Shown here: piece after piece, positions 36,445-47,632 of the stretch
Layout of the letters: each line of letters begins with the position of its first letter
How positions within the stretch are numbered: position 1 is the first letter of the stretch
Source of the DNA: Cyanodermella asteris
Lineage: Eukaryota; Ascomycota; Lecanoromycetes; Ostropales; Stictidaceae
Length of the DNA: 64,000 nucleotides
Assembly (NCBI GenBank): GCA_900618795.1
Contig: UYJD01000003.1
Span: 2,135,434-2,199,433 of the forward strand
Direction of reading: 5' to 3'
Notes under the pieces: model-generated
Seen by the model: the letters and a program-made list of their open reading frames with translations, nothing else
Database searches by the model: none
What the model was told of the DNA's origin: nothing
Position numbers and translations under genes: made by a program

Positions 36445-38079
36445 ATGGCACAGCAAAGTTATGCTGCTGGCGGCTGGAGGTGCGGCTCAAATCCCTACAG
36501 GAAAGTTGGGCCGCTGCTGGCACCCGCTGAGCAGCCACCGAACCGTGCCTACAGCACTTTCGCGGCCGAGACTAAGAAGAAAAGAGACATCATCAACATC
36601 GCGTGTGGCGCATGTCAGAGGAGAAAGTCCAAGGTGAATCTGGTGTTGGGGTAGTGGAAGGCCTAAAACTGACAAGTCTGTGAATAGTGCGATGGACTCC
36701 GGCCTGCCTGTTCCATGTGTTCGAAGAAGGCAACGAAATGCGAATACTCGGCCGACTTGAGACGAAATAGCAACCTCCGTGATCTAGTATCCTGTCTCTC
36801 AGCCCAGGTCAAAGACTATGAGTCGTTGCTGGACGAATTGAAGCGCATGACCAGTAGGGACGCTAGAGTTCCACATTTCGAGAAGAGTACCTGACCGTCG
36901 TTCCAAGTGCAGGAAGCATATCTGGCGCTGCAACATATCCGCGAGACAGATGCACAAAACCTGCTTGCCCGAGCGCAAGTATCGTTGCAATCGCAGCCAA
37001 TGTCAGGCGCTAGACCCAAAGCGTTGCAGCAAAAAGATGATGGCCGCGATTTGCAGAACCACACCTTCGGCATGTTGAAGGTAAGTGGTGATAAACGGTT
37101 CAGATCTGGTGGTGGCCCACAAACTCGATGCTGACAGGGTAGTCGACAACATCTCCTTCAGCAGCAGCTCCTGATAGTCTTTTTGGGTTCGATCCACCTC
37201 CGGTGGAACGCATTGTCAAGTCCGACCCAAATTCGAACTCGGCTTTGACCTCGGCATTGGCAGGTGGTGCTTCAAAGCGGCATCTCGATGTAGCCCAAGC
37301 CAGTTTCTCCACGTCTAGCATGATATTCGATCCGCGGTCGATGCAGGATGTCACCATACCAAGGTACAGATTTATGCCGTTCAACATGTCCGGACCCGAT
37401 CCTTTCGGAACGTTATTCACGAATACGTTCACCGACACTTATCGGGCTTTCCAGACGAGTCGACGTGAGTACCTCCTGACCGGAATGTCACCAATGGAAG
37501 TCATTGGACCTGAAAACTCAGACGTGGCGTCTCTCTTCTCGAACGTGGCGGTCTTGGATGCTCATCCTGTCGCTGATTTCGCAGAGCGCGTGTTGAGAGG
37601 CATGGCTTGGGATCCAACCACCAAGCTGGCCATTTTCCACATGATTACGCGTATGATGAGAGTGAGTTGCTCATCGAACCCTCAATCCGGAGCACGCAAG
37701 CTGACCAGAGCAGTGGATAGTATACCCGTGCGAGGGGACGTGGGCGTCGTTGCCGTCGGTCATGAGACCGAGCGAAATCCAACTGCGGGTTCCTCACCCC
37801 ATCTGGGTCGATTTCTTAATGATGCCGGCTGTACGGGACATGCTCATAACCAACCCGGACACGCGAGGTCATGACTGGAAGCTGGCTTTCGACACGATGC
37901 GTGTGCAATGGGCTGGTACGACGCACGACGCGATGACAGTAGATCCCACCACTGGAAAGCCTCGGCTTTCGGCCGTCTTTCTGCAGCACATAGACAGTCC
38001 CATGAACACCACACTCAGCGAGTCCGCCACGACCGTTTGGCCGCAGCTTCGAGGAACTTCGGCGATCAGATTGTTGTGA
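36445..38079 (+). CDS. Zn(II)2Cys6 transcription factor with DUF3425-like C-terminus
   Basis: Predicted 473-residue nuclear regulator. Five exons (36445-36633, 36688-36867, 36913-37080, 37143-37661, 37714-38079) all meet in phase 0. The zinc cluster is split by intron 1: CGACQRRKSK joins CDGLRPACSMCSKKATKC, giving C-x2-C-x6-C-x6-C-x2-C-x6-C. A heptad-like stretch follows (LRDLVSCLSAQVKDYESLLDELK), probably a dimerisation coiled coil. The C-terminal segment VPHPIWVDFLMMPAVRDMLI resembles the end of the DUF3425 domain found in fungal bZIP and C6 regulators. Introns 1, 3 and 4 have good donors. Intron 2 (36868-36912) needs a weak GTTCCA donor; without it the frame stops at an in-frame TGA near 36890. 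Either this is an unusual splice site or the gene is damaged there. The target genes are unknown. Confidence 0.8.
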
Positions 38080-38242
38080 AAGTGGCGGATTTCCAGCATC
38101 AGGCGGTCACACGAATCCGGGCGCGGCAGATTGCAGAGGGCAGTCTCACGACTGACGAATCACGAATTGTTCACGCACACCAGCCTTTAGCGTCCCTGCG
38201 TGCCACTTGGGCGTAAGCAAGTCTTGATCCACTATACATGAC

Positions 38243-39243
38243 TCAGTCAATTAGCTCATGCGCAGTGAGGCTTCGCAATTTTCGTGCTGATTTGTACAAT
38301 TTCCCAAGTGCCTCAATGTATTTTTCCACCTTGTCCGGGTCGTCACCTGCCGTTGAATCAGCTCCGTGTCCTTGTGTCTGTGCATGAGGTGCTTACCGGC
38401 ATATTCGCTGACCAGATAGAGGAATTCGACTGTTTTCAGAGCATCGATATCAACGGCCGAAAGTGCGACGTAGTCTGATGTGAGTCCTCCTCGAAGATTG
38501 CCCTGTCATCATAGCATCACTCACATCCAAGGCAGCTTTTGTAGGTGTCGACAAAACCCTCGTCTGCAAAGTTCCATCGAAACAGCTTCGAAGCTCAGAT
38601 CAGTTGTTGTGCCTGACTGCAGATGTCATGTACTCACGCAGACATCAAGACGGACGATGGTGTTATGGTGCATGTACACGAACATCTTCTTTTCCTTTGT
38701 CTGACCGACCCGATCGTTGCCCAGGAATTGATTCAAAGCCGTGGTGACAACATCCTGCGGACTATTAGGAATAGACCATGCCTCTTCGCGTTGCGCTGCT
38801 TACCTTGAAGCCCTCTCTGGCAGCATCGCCAACGGACTTTTCCTTTCCGGCCTTGAAAAATGCGTCAACCGCACCACTGACTGCGTCTGCCGGCTGAGGA
38901 TCACCGTCAGTTCATTCGAATATGCTACTTATCGATCTCTTTTGGTGTTACCTTTGTGCTGATCTCGCATGTGCTGAATCTAACTTGGCGAAGCGCTCTT
39001 ATTCCGGGGATCTCGGTCTTCGACGCGGCATCGGGATTCATGAATTTTCTGTTGTAAATAACCAATCAGCAACACGGGGTAAAAAATAGCATTGACTACG
39101 ACGTACGCGTCTAGCTGCGCCTCAAACTTGTCGAGCTCTGCATCAACCATAGCTTGGAGGACCCGTAAATTCTCCTCCGCCTTCTTCTCCTTTTTCTCCT
39201 CCGCCGCATGGATGAAATCTGAGATTGCTTGTCCCATTATCAA
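38243..39243 (-). CDS. Conserved fungal protein of unknown function, seven exons
   Basis: Predicted 227-residue protein. Exons are 39243-39107, 39048-38952, 38893-38804, 38754-38638, 38585-38525, 38474-38397 and 38346-38243. All six introns have GT..AG ends, mostly GTACGT/GTAAGC/GTGAGT donors, and all phases agree, which strongly supports the model. The N-terminal third is charged and helical (EEKKEKKAEENLRVLQAM, ELDKFEAQLDA), probably a coiled coil. The C-terminal two thirds contain a pattern I recall from uncharacterised Pezizomycotina proteins: TTALNQFLGND, FVYMHHNTIVRLDV, then LFRWNFADEGF and VSEYAGDD. I see no signal peptide, membrane span or catalytic motif. The family has no function that I know of. 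It converges with the Zn2Cys6 gene on its left. Confidence 0.75.
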
Positions 39244-40456
39244 AGCCCGCCAGTGGAATAAAGGTCAGGTAGCCTTGATTCTCTTTGGTCAGGGAAGACG
39301 GAGGACATAGATGCTATTTATCTCCAATCCAGAGCGGCTTCTGTAAGGTTTTGATGTCCTTTCCGTCGTCACTGCTTTCCACGTATCCGGCGACAACGAG
39401 ACGCAAGAGCTCTAGACAACGCCAATCTGCCAGATGAGGTGCTAGTGTGTGTAAAATGGAGCCCTTCCCTTGCCATTAGCTGTAGCATGGTCCGAACGAT
39501 CCTTTCTCGGCTCAAAAAAATGTCAGCGCCACCTCAGAAGAGAAGGAAGCCTGCCTAATTCAGTTCAGTATTGAAAGCGCCTCTGGAGAGCGGGGAACTT
39601 GACACTAGCTCCTGTGATGTTGATCCAGGCCTCATTCTTCAGCTGGCCACTGTAGGTGAGATGCAAGCCCCTCCGGCCTATCACGTCGTCGGGCCCCACA
39701 ATACACAGCATTTGGTCAAGAAAGCTGTCTAAGCTTCCACATGTCTGCGGAATCGGTGCAAGCTAACTATGGATATGTGGAGATAAGCTTGCGCGTATAG
39801 TTGGAGGCTGACCGATAACTCAACGGCGAAGCCGAACATCGACCACGCTAGTTCAGCTTGAGAGTATCCGCAAGCCGTTGGTGGCACTTGTCGCGCGTCG
39901 TAGGCTCTGGCATCACGGGAAGGGGCAGCTATGATAGTGGATCGGTGGCGACATAAGTAGGGATCACACTTGGTTGGGCCCACACACAGATCCTGCGCTC
40001 GCCTGCAATCTGATATTCTCGCTAAGACTCGTGAGACTAAATTCCTCCGCCCTCGGTCAGACACGCTAACTATGTTTGCCTGTTCCATGGTTCCTGACCG
40101 ATTGTGATGGCTGAAGTAAGCACGCCGCGCGCGCGTAAGCTGCTGTAGAAAGCTCTCACTGACTCGCTTCAACATGGCCGTCGAGCAATACCAGACCGAG
40201 AAGCAGTTTTGGCCATGACCGCTCTGTGAGCGATCACAAGTATAAATGATATATCATTCTTCACGTAAAATGTGATTATTTATCGTTTCAGTGACAATTT
40301 CATCTTGAAAACGGCAAGATGGGGATCAAAGAAGGCTCTCTGGAGGCCCAAGTACTCGGCTGCGGACTAACCATCGGCAAACAGATCGGCATCGCGTTTG
40401 TGGGCTCAGAGGTTGCAATCGACTTTGGTAGATTCTTTGATAGTGACGCGGTTGTA
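39244..40456. other. Intergenic region, about 1.2 kb
   Basis: No gene is recognised. The perfect 12-nt palindrome ATGATATATCAT lies near 40247. The open frame at 39729-40175 (-) has no family character. Confidence 0.5.
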
Positions 40457-41014
40457 TCATGCGTTGGCGATGTGTAAGATGATCTCGTTCTCCCCTTTCG
40501 GCTCCTCGAATCCTCGTATAAATGTGTTTAGCAAGTCTTTTGTGACGTCCAAGGCCGAATCAGCATTGACACCTTCTGATCGCCTCCTGCAGATACGTGC
40601 CCAGAGTACCTCGGTGTCCGCTTTGAGGAAGACAAGCACCCACCTTCCGCCAGCGTCCTCTGTCATTTTCCTGAACTCATCCCGATCAGCCTGTCTGTAG
40701 AACGATCTGTCGAGCACTACATCTTCACCCTTTTGAAGATGGCTTTTGAAGCTTTCGAAGTAGATGCCATCAGCTTCGGACTGGTATTCGGAGTACTTGT
40801 CAGGCGGGTAGTCAATGTCGTAAATACCGTGTCGTTGAGCAATTATAGCATCGATGGAGAGGCGGTGGAACGAAGGATGTGATGCGAGGATGCGTTTCGA
40901 TAGGGTCGACTTCCCTGAACCTGAGATTCCGCATAGACAGATGACGAGAGACTGGTCATTTCCCAGACGAGGTCGACTCAATTCGTCTACCAGAGGTTTT
41001 GGAAGCTTGCACAT
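40457..41014 (-). CDS. Small P-loop kinase-like protein (AAA_33 type)
   Basis: Single-exon, 185-residue predicted nucleotide-binding protein. The Walker A motif GISGSGKST lies near residue 30. The hydrophobic strand before it (LVICLCG), the basic and acidic motifs in DVVLDRSFYRQADRDEF and the lid-like RICRRRSEG fit the P-loop kinase fold used by small-molecule and nucleic-acid kinases and by AAA_33 proteins. The phosphate acceptor cannot be told from sequence. The first ATG in frame, at 41014, starts MCKLPKPL and is used here. Related proteins occur widely in fungi, often in accessory regions. Confidence 0.8.
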   Translation of the reverse strand: MCKLPKPLVDELSRPRLGNDQSLVICLCGISGSGKSTLSKRILASHPSFHRLSIDAIIAQRHGIYDIDYPPDKYSEYQSEADGIYFESFKSHLQKGEDVVLDRSFYRQADRDEFRKMTEDAGGRWVLVFLKADTEVLWARICRRRSEGVNADSALDVTKDLLNTFIRGFEEPKGENEIILHIANA

Positions 41015-41691
41015 GATGACTAACACACCAGCAAATTCATCAGGTCAGTGACAGTATTTGAGGAGCTACTATAGCCACACTCGACAATAGCGCTGTGATG
41101 AATAAGTTCCACGATAGTGCATTGAATATGATCAGATAGGAAAAAGGCGACTTGAAGGCAAGGCAGTGAGCTCAAAGCCTGCACGAGAACATCTTGACAA
41201 TTGTGAGTCACCAGGTCAATTAGAAATCCGAGGTGCCACATACTTCATGACTGAAAGCATTGACAAGAGTTTCACGAGGTATATTGCTCAATTATGTACT
41301 TTGACTGCTGCTGAAAACACGGTGAAGGGCTTCGTAAAGAGTATCAGAAGAAGAGTACTGCAAAAGGTATCGCCAAAGCTCCCAGGGTGTCTCAAAGGGG
41401 ACTGCCAAAATTGCCGCCGCTGGTATCACTAAGCAGGACGCCGGGGGCAGTCTGCTTAGCGGACGCTCGTGAGACCTCAGTGGAGGAAACAGGGGATACT
41501 TCACCATTCGCGGCTGTTTCAGTGGGTCAATTCTTTCGCCAAGACACCGGGCCGTGCGCACGTGCGGAAGCGTCATAGTGTATGTGCTGTTTCTCGAAAG
41601 TTGCGGATGGGATCGCAAGCTACTTTCGTAATTATTCAATCAGATCTCTATATACCACCGCGCCCCATTGATCGAATGCAGCAATCACAAT
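41015..41691. other. Divergent promoter region of the P-loop kinase and spp2 genes
   Basis: No gene is recognised. TATATA at 41649-41654 lies about 40 nt before the spp2 start. Confidence 0.5.
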
Positions 41692-43104
41692 ATGTCGTCC
41701 ACCCCGGGGCCTGTCGCCTCTAAACCGTTCACGTTATCACTCGCTCCTAAACCCACGACCACGCTCTCCTCCGAGGCCCCCACCAGCTCAGCAAAACGGA
41801 AAAGAGGCGCCTTTGCGGAAGACAACGACTCAGACGACGATACACGGGGACCGCAGGCGGTGACCGGTTTCGGAGAGAATGGCGCCATCGTCGCGGGCGC
41901 AAACGGCAAAAAGGTGAAGAAAGAGCCTTTGGTCATTCCGGTACAACGCGATGCGGACTGGCGGAGGCCGGGGAAGGGGAAGAACCTGCTACCCGCTGAA
42001 GAACAGGCTCGAAGAGTTTCAGAGCAGAACGGGAGCCAGAAGAATGGAACAGCACGGGAAATGCACCGTGGGCCGGACGTCGAAGAAGCGGACAAGACAC
42101 AATACGGACTCGTGATCAAGGAGCGCTCAGAGCGGAATGGCGACGTGCAAATCAACGAAGCAACCGCCCCAGACAGCACGGAAGCAGCGCCGAAACCAAA
42201 GACAGCCGACGAAGAAGCCTACGACCGGCTAGTGAACGGCTCCGAACGCAAATCCACCCTCGTCATCCCCGGCGCCGACGACTCCTCCACCTCCACCAAC
42301 TTCCCCAGCGGCAGCCGCCGTCCCGACGAACCCGACTTCCGTACCGACATCGCCTCGCGCCCCGAATCCTCCACCATCGCCGACTACGAAGCCGTGCCCA
42401 TCGAAGAATTCGGCGCCGCCCTCCTTCGTGGCATGGGCTGGAAGGAAGGCGGCGGAGTAGGGCGAGCGCGCAAGAACGCCATCCAACCGAAGACGCTCGA
42501 GAAGCGGCCGAATTTGCTGGGAATCGGTGCAAAACATGTTCCCGAGGGGCTCGAGGAGTTGGGGGCTTGGGGGAAAGGTGCGAACAAGGGGAAGGGCCCA
42601 AAGACGAGGGAGGCGTATAATCCGGTCGTCCTGAGGAATGCGAAGACCGGCGAGACGGTGACCGAGGAGGAGAAGGAGGCGAGGGAGAAGCGAAGGAAAG
42701 AGGAGGAGAGGGAGGAGGCTGAGAGGGAGAGGGAGAGGGCGAGGAGAGGGGATGGAGACGACGACGATGATAGAAGGAGGAAGGACAATCGGAGAGACAG
42801 AGACCGGTATAAAGACGACGGGGACCGTCATCGATCGAGGCGAATTGAGTTTGATGACCGGGATTCTTCGAGGAGGCATCACAGCCGGTCCAGAGAACGT
42901 ACGAGAAGGCATCGAAGTCGCAGCCGAGAGCAGAGAGACTATGAAGACGAGGATCGCAACAGGGAGAAGGATCGGCCTCACAGACACCGCGAGAACAGGA
43001 ATAGTCACAGATACAGAGATCGATCTAAGCGGGAGTACGAGAATGAGGATAGCAGGAGGCATCGTGACCGAGGCTACGAAGATTCCCGTGCTCGGAGACA
43101 CTGA
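41692..43104 (+). CDS. spp2: Pre-mRNA-splicing factor Spp2 (GPKOW homologue)
   Basis: Single-exon, 470-residue G-patch protein. In yeast Spp2 binds and activates the DEAH helicase Prp2 during spliceosome activation; the human homologue is GPKOW. The G-patch-type region reads VPIEEFGAALLRGMGWKEG, then KTLEKRPNLLGIGAK (about residues 233-285). Upstream is a basic, disordered segment with nuclear-localisation-like KRKRGAF and KKVKKE. The ~150-residue tail is rich in Arg, Asp, Glu, Ser and His with many RD, RR, RS and SR pairs, an RS/RD-like domain absent from the much shorter yeast protein. The ATG at 41692 (MSSTPGPV) is the first in frame. The gene converges with the eIF2 gamma gene. Confidence 0.88.
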   Translation: MSSTPGPVASKPFTLSLAPKPTTTLSSEAPTSSAKRKRGAFAEDNDSDDDTRGPQAVTGFGENGAIVAGANGKKVKKEPLVIPVQRDADWRRPGKGKNLLPAEEQARRVSEQNGSQKNGTAREMHRGPDVEEADKTQYGLVIKERSERNGDVQINEATAPDSTEAAPKPKTADEEAYDRLVNGSERKSTLVIPGADDSSTSTNFPSGSRRPDEPDFRTDIASRPESSTIADYEAVPIEEFGAALLRGMGWKEGGGVGRARKNAIQPKTLEKRPNLLGIGAKHVPEGLEELGAWGKGANKGKGPKTREAYNPVVLRNAKTGETVTEEEKEAREKRRKEEEREEAERERERARRGDGDDDDDRRRKDNRRDRDRYKDDGDRHRSRRIEFDDRDSSRRHHSRSRERTRRHRSRSREQRDYEDEDRNREKDRPHRHRENRNSHRYRDRSKREYENEDSRRHRDRGYEDSRARRH

Positions 43105-43528
43105 GTTCGAATCTTGGAAAGCGGCGTGGTGGACAACGACGATACCCTTGAACGGAGTATACATCTCATGTATGATGAAGTTACGGCTCACTTGTGACCT
43201 TTGGTTGTGGCACTATTCTCTTTGCTCATTCGTACTATATAGAAAGGCACAGACGAAGCTCTTGCCATCATCAGTGAGGAATAGACGCAATGCCCGACTC
43301 ACGACTGCCACGATCTGCTCTCAGCTTGATGCAAAATGTTGCGGCCGAGATCCACATGAGCGTAGACAGGAATCCACAGAGGAAGAGACGGTTTTCTGCG
43401 CTTTGGTCATACGCCAGGCGCCGGTGGTCTTATGCTGCTTTTGTAGATCGAACAGAGGCGCAGCAGAGGTCGGTTCTCCGCGCCATGCTTTTGCTTCATT
43501 CCCCATCATCCATCATCGTCGTTCTCCT
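43105..43528. other. Convergent 3' region between spp2 and eIF2 gamma genes
   Basis: 424 bp separating two converging housekeeping genes. Nothing coding is seen. Confidence 0.5.
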
Positions 43529-45088
43529 TCAGTCTGCACTGGGCTCCAGGGTGTTGCCGGCCACGATGTTAGCCCAGCCGATCAAACGCCAATGCTTCTC
43601 GATTCTTCTCGACAGAGCAATCTTCTCGCCAATCTCTGTGCATGCGGGACTTGTCAGGACGAGCTTGGCGGCATCGGCTTTGACACCGACGACCTTTGCG
43701 CCAGTTGCTGTGCTACCGATGTTGACCATGAGGACTTCGTTCTTTGCCAGTTTGGCCACCTTGGCTTGCTTGCCGTCCGCGGTCTTGACGCCGAGCAATC
43801 TTCGGAGAAGGAAGTAGTTGACCTCGAGCTCGGTGTAGATGGCGGGGAGCTTGCCCTTGAGGCCGAGGACGTGTCCGACCAAACGATCAGCACGGCAAAG
43901 CGTGGGGTCAATGCGAGTACCGACACCGATCAATCCACCGGGCACGGCAAACTTCAAGTTATTGTACTCGGCCAGCAACGTGACGACTCGGGAGTAGATG
44001 GGCCTGCACTTGATCTGACCCTTGTCATCCTTGGTCACGAGACCTGGCCTGATCTCAATCTCGTCGCCGAGCTTGAGGACGCCAGTCAAGATTGAGCCAC
44101 CTGCGACACCTCCCTTCAAATCTTCAATCTCAGCACCGGGCTTGTTGACATCAAAGGATCGAATAACGATCATGTGAGGCGACTGTGTGAAGTCTCTGAC
44201 GGGGACGGGAATTTTGCTGACGAGGTATTCGTTGACAGCATCGATGTTGTACTTCAACTGAGCGGAAATAGGGATGATCGGGCTTCCGTCAGCCACGGTT
44301 CCTCGAATGAACTTCAGAATGCTCTCGTAGTGCGACTTTGCGCCATCCTCGCGCATCAGGTCAACCTTGTTCTGCAAAATGATAATGTGTTGGAGCTTCA
44401 TGATCTCGATAGCGGCCAAATGTTCAGAGGTCTGGGGCTGAGGGCAAGTTTCGTTTCCTGCAATCAATAACAGCGCAGCGTCCATGACTGCGGCTCCTGA
44501 CAACATGGTGCTCATGAGGATATCGTGGCCTGGGCAATCGACAAACGACACATGTCGTAGTAACCTGTATCGACCACTGCATCCGTCCCGCTCGCAAGGC
44601 GGATCCACCTCTTTTTCGCTTTTGAAGCTCTTGTAGCATGTCGGCCTCGGGCACTCCTCATTGTCGCACTTGTAGATTTTCGCGTTTGCGTAACCCAGCT
44701 TGATTGTGATATTCCTCTCCAACTCGTTCTTGAATCTGACAGTCTGAACACCGGATATAGCCTTTACTACCGTACTTTTGCCGTGAGCCACGTGCCCTAT
44801 CGTACCAATGTTTATCGTTGCTTGTCGGGCGATAATTTCGGGCGACAGCGGCGTGAGTTTGGAAACATCGACGGTGGCGGGATCTGGTTGTTCTGGGAGC
44901 TCCGGCCTCTGAACTTCCACGTGAGCTTCGCGTGTGGGCTTGCGGAGTGCAGACTTGAGCTTCTCGTTATTCTCTCTATCCTCCTCTTCATTACCCTCTG
45001 CGGCTAGTTCTGGCGCTGGGGATCCGGGCAGACTGTCTTCACTGTCGCTCGGCGGCATGTCGCCGTTGCGGACGTCGGTTTCCGCCAT
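43529..45088 (-). CDS. Translation initiation factor eIF2 subunit gamma
   Basis: 519-residue GTP-binding core subunit of eIF2, which brings initiator Met-tRNA to the 40S ribosome. G1 is [10 protein letters not shown]3 is DCPGHDILM and G4 is NKVDLM. The zinc-knuckle insert has cysteines in [11 protein letters not shown] and CERDGC. Domain II begins near [14 protein letters not shown] and domain III ends with [15 protein letters not shown]. An acidic, Ser-rich N-terminal extension precedes the conserved part, as in other ascomycetes. I chose the ATG at 45088 ([10 protein letters not shown]). The frame continues upstream, but a GTAAGT donor at 45193-45198 suggests a 5' UTR intron there. The yeast orthologue is GCD11. 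Confidence 0.96.
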   Translation of the reverse strand: MAETDVRNGDMPPSDSEDSLPGSPAPELAAEGNEEEDRENNEKLKSALRKPTREAHVEVQRPELPEQPDPATVDVSKLTPLSPEIIARQATINIGTIGHVAHGKSTVVKAISGVQTVRFKNELERNITIKLGYANAKIYKCDNEECPRPTCYKSFKSEKEVDPPCERDGCSGRYRLLRHVSFVDCPGHDILMSTMLSGAAVMDAALLLIAGNETCPQPQTSEHLAAIEIMKLQHIIILQNKVDLMREDGAKSHYESILKFIRGTVADGSPIIPISAQLKYNIDAVNEYLVSKIPVPVRDFTQSPHMIVIRSFDVNKPGAEIEDLKGGVAGGSILTGVLKLGDEIEIRPGLVTKDDKGQIKCRPIYSRVVTLLAEYNNLKFAVPGGLIGVGTRIDPTLCRADRLVGHVLGLKGKLPAIYTELEVNYFLLRRLLGVKTADGKQAKVAKLAKNEVLMVNIGSTATGAKVVGVKADAAKLVLTSPACTEIGEKIALSRRIEKHWRLIGWANIVAGNTLEPSAD

Positions 45089-45571
45089 GTTGAGCAGGTT
45101 ATGGTGTCGCTGCTTGTGAACGGAAACGTGGTCGATTTGTCTTTGAATTCGATCACTTGGTCGTTTTCTTGTTGGCGAAGCAGAAAAGTTGCACTTACCG
45201 GTCTCCAGGAGCCGAGCTGCATTATCGTGAGTCAAACCCCACTGTCAAAATGCCTGCGGAGACAGCTCCGCTCGAACCCTACAACAGCGGCCGTCCCGGC
45301 GAGAAAGCTGTCTTCCGCATTGCTGCTTTGCATGTCCGTAAAGGTTGTACTTATGTTTCAATGGACACAAGATTACGCTTGAAGTTTGGGCTTGGCCGAA
45401 TGCCGCGTTCGAATTCGTGCCGATGTTCAATGTTTTCATCATGAGAACTTTACGCTTGCCTCAAATAATACTACCAGAGTGATACTGGGTGAAAGCGACT
45501 GCTAATCCCAAGAGATATAATGACGCCAACTCTACGGACCGAAGCCATTGAGCCAGCTGAAGTCAGCTCTT

Positions 45572-47632
45572 TCAAGTAGTCCGAGCCCGATGGCCAGGAC
45601 TGAAATGGAGTTCAATCACATTGCGACCAGGACTCACATCTCGGCTTGGAACGAGGATGTGCCCAGGAGTGAGATCGATCCGTGAATCGTCACCCTGGCT
45701 CACCTGGTAGGGACTTGAAGAGGGCACTCTCGAAGAAGGCGTAGAGGCTTGCAATGACCTTGCAGTGCGATCTCTCACATTCGAAATCCGTTGGGACCCC
45801 TGAAGCTGTAACGGCTCAGGATTGCCCGCCGACATATGTGTCTCCTGGACCTGACGTATGTTACCTGGATCAGGCGACTGACTGCGATCCCTTGAATGCC
45901 CTTGCAGTAAATCCGTACTTGCTGCATTGGGTGAGGGCGATCGGCTTCGCGCTCTGTTGGCTTTCGGCCTCTTGAAAACCGAAACGATGCGTTCGTGACG
46001 GTACCTCACTTTGAAAACATTAGACTAGCTCTGACTGAAATGGGTGAAGAATGCGAGAAGGCCACTTACAATAGGATGAGTACATCAGGAAGAAAACGGC
46101 CTGCCATGCAAGGCCACTCGACACGATTTGCCCATAACTGATAGAGTCGTCGCCGTACGAGGAGCCGAAAGCCACTTGCGCGCGTCGACGTATGAGCACT
46201 ATCATCACGAAGTCCATCCAGAGGGCCGCCATCGCCAGAAGACCTATTACAGACATTATCCAGTAATCGACAATATCAAACCGTTTCACCTTGTAATCGA
46301 ACCGCCGAAAAATGGCCACCGCCAAGTATATGACCACGGCGATTAGAAGCACGACTTCCGTCCAAGTGATGATTTGAAGTACCAGAGAGGCCAGTTTTCT
46401 ACAGCATAGCAGGCCAGATCAACATATTGTACCCCGACATCATTCCAGGTATGGGCCATGACAAAAGAGGCACTGATGGTGGAAGTCGCGGCAATCGCGA
46501 CTAAGACCTGAGATGCAGAGCGGATGTGACGAGTCCGATTGCGCTTTCGGGCCGATTGGTAGAGATGCAAGAAGCCAAGGACACCAGTGGCGTTGACTAG
46601 CAAGAGCGAAACGATCATTGAGACAACCAGTTCATAGACACTTTCGCTGGCCTTGGTCCAGATACTGTAAGCACTTGCAGCGCCACCGGCTATACCAAAC
46701 CAAATCACAGCATCCCAAAAGATCAATGACGCTTTGTATGTCTGAAAAGAGTTTCTTGTTGGGTCTGATACCAAGGAAGGAGTCGTAATGCTGACACCAG
46801 CTGTGCAACATTGCAGCGAGTGCGAACAGGGTCGACATAGCCGCAATCATGCTGTATGCCACCAAATCCTGTAGAACATGAGCTCCAAGCCAAATCAATT
46901 GCGAAAGTCTCTTACCCCGATGCCTGCTACGTCTGTGTTGCCTGAATAATCCAGCGCCGCGCAGGCAGTGTCTGCACACTGGGCAGCAGCCTCTTCCATG
47001 CTTTCGTGAAAAGGAGGCAATAATACATGATAATCGCCAGTCTTGTTGAGCGAGAATTCCCGATTGAGGGTCTTGTTGACGATGAGTGAAATTGTCGTAT
47101 TGGTCATGCCATTGTACGGAGGGCTGAGAGATGCCTTGTAGAGCTCGATCATATCGTCCAACCACGGGAGCATCGGCCGTAGAGGTGTCATATGTTATCT
47201 GTAAAAGTAGCCGGTCCTTTCGCAGTCTGCCGTGAAGTCAAGAGAAGGAACAATGAGCTTGTTTGCCGCATTGCACCACTTGACCGCGTTTATCAATGTG
47301 CCTCCTGTGACTTGAATTCTCCGCATGACCAGCCAGATAGAATTGAATTCGTTGGCTCCGACACTCAAATTTTGTTCGGGCAGCATGGCACGCATGCTGT
47401 TTGTGATAAAATTGTATCGTGTTCCCTCTTGCTCGGTCGCATCAGCCGATGTCAAATGGTGCATGTCTTGAGTAATCCAGCATTCCTTGGCCAAACTGAT
47501 AGCTGAAGGTCGCAAATCGAGGATCGGGCTTTCTAAGGAGATGAGATGGAGGTCGTCAATCACTTTCGCGTAAATGGCATCGGTCGTGGCGTTGAAGCCA
47601 CCTTTGAAAGGGGTACCCATCGGCACAGACAA
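45572..47632 (-). CDS. Multipass membrane protein of unknown function, model incomplete
   Basis: A multi-exon gene for a fungal membrane protein. An N-glycosylation-rich N-terminal part leads to the motif GNTDVAGIG, which marks a family of uncharacterised fungal membrane proteins. Hydrophobic spans follow: LVAYSMIAAMSTLFALAAM, SLIFWDAVIWFGIAGGAA, VVSMIVSLLLVNATGVLGF, VLVAIAATSTISASFVM, VVLLIAVVIYLAVAIF, YWIMSVIGLLAMAALWM and LAWQAVFFLMYSSY. The last exon (46008-45572) is a Ser/Pro/Arg-rich cytoplasmic-type tail. Introns at 46869-46915 and 46009-46069 are clear. Two joins near 46770 and 46420 are unclear and would need introns shorter than usual. TAA at 47195-47197 lies in frame between the N-terminal block and MTPLRPMLPW, so there is either an unrecognised intron or a damaged gene. 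The upstream start is also uncertain. Confidence 0.6.

Noticed and set aside
45250-45444. Small open frame MPAETAPLEPYNSGRPG... upstream of the eIF2 gamma gene on the other strand.
   Set aside because: 65 residues, no recognised family, no supporting splice sites; it sits in the promoter/5' leader of the divergent eIF2 gamma gene.
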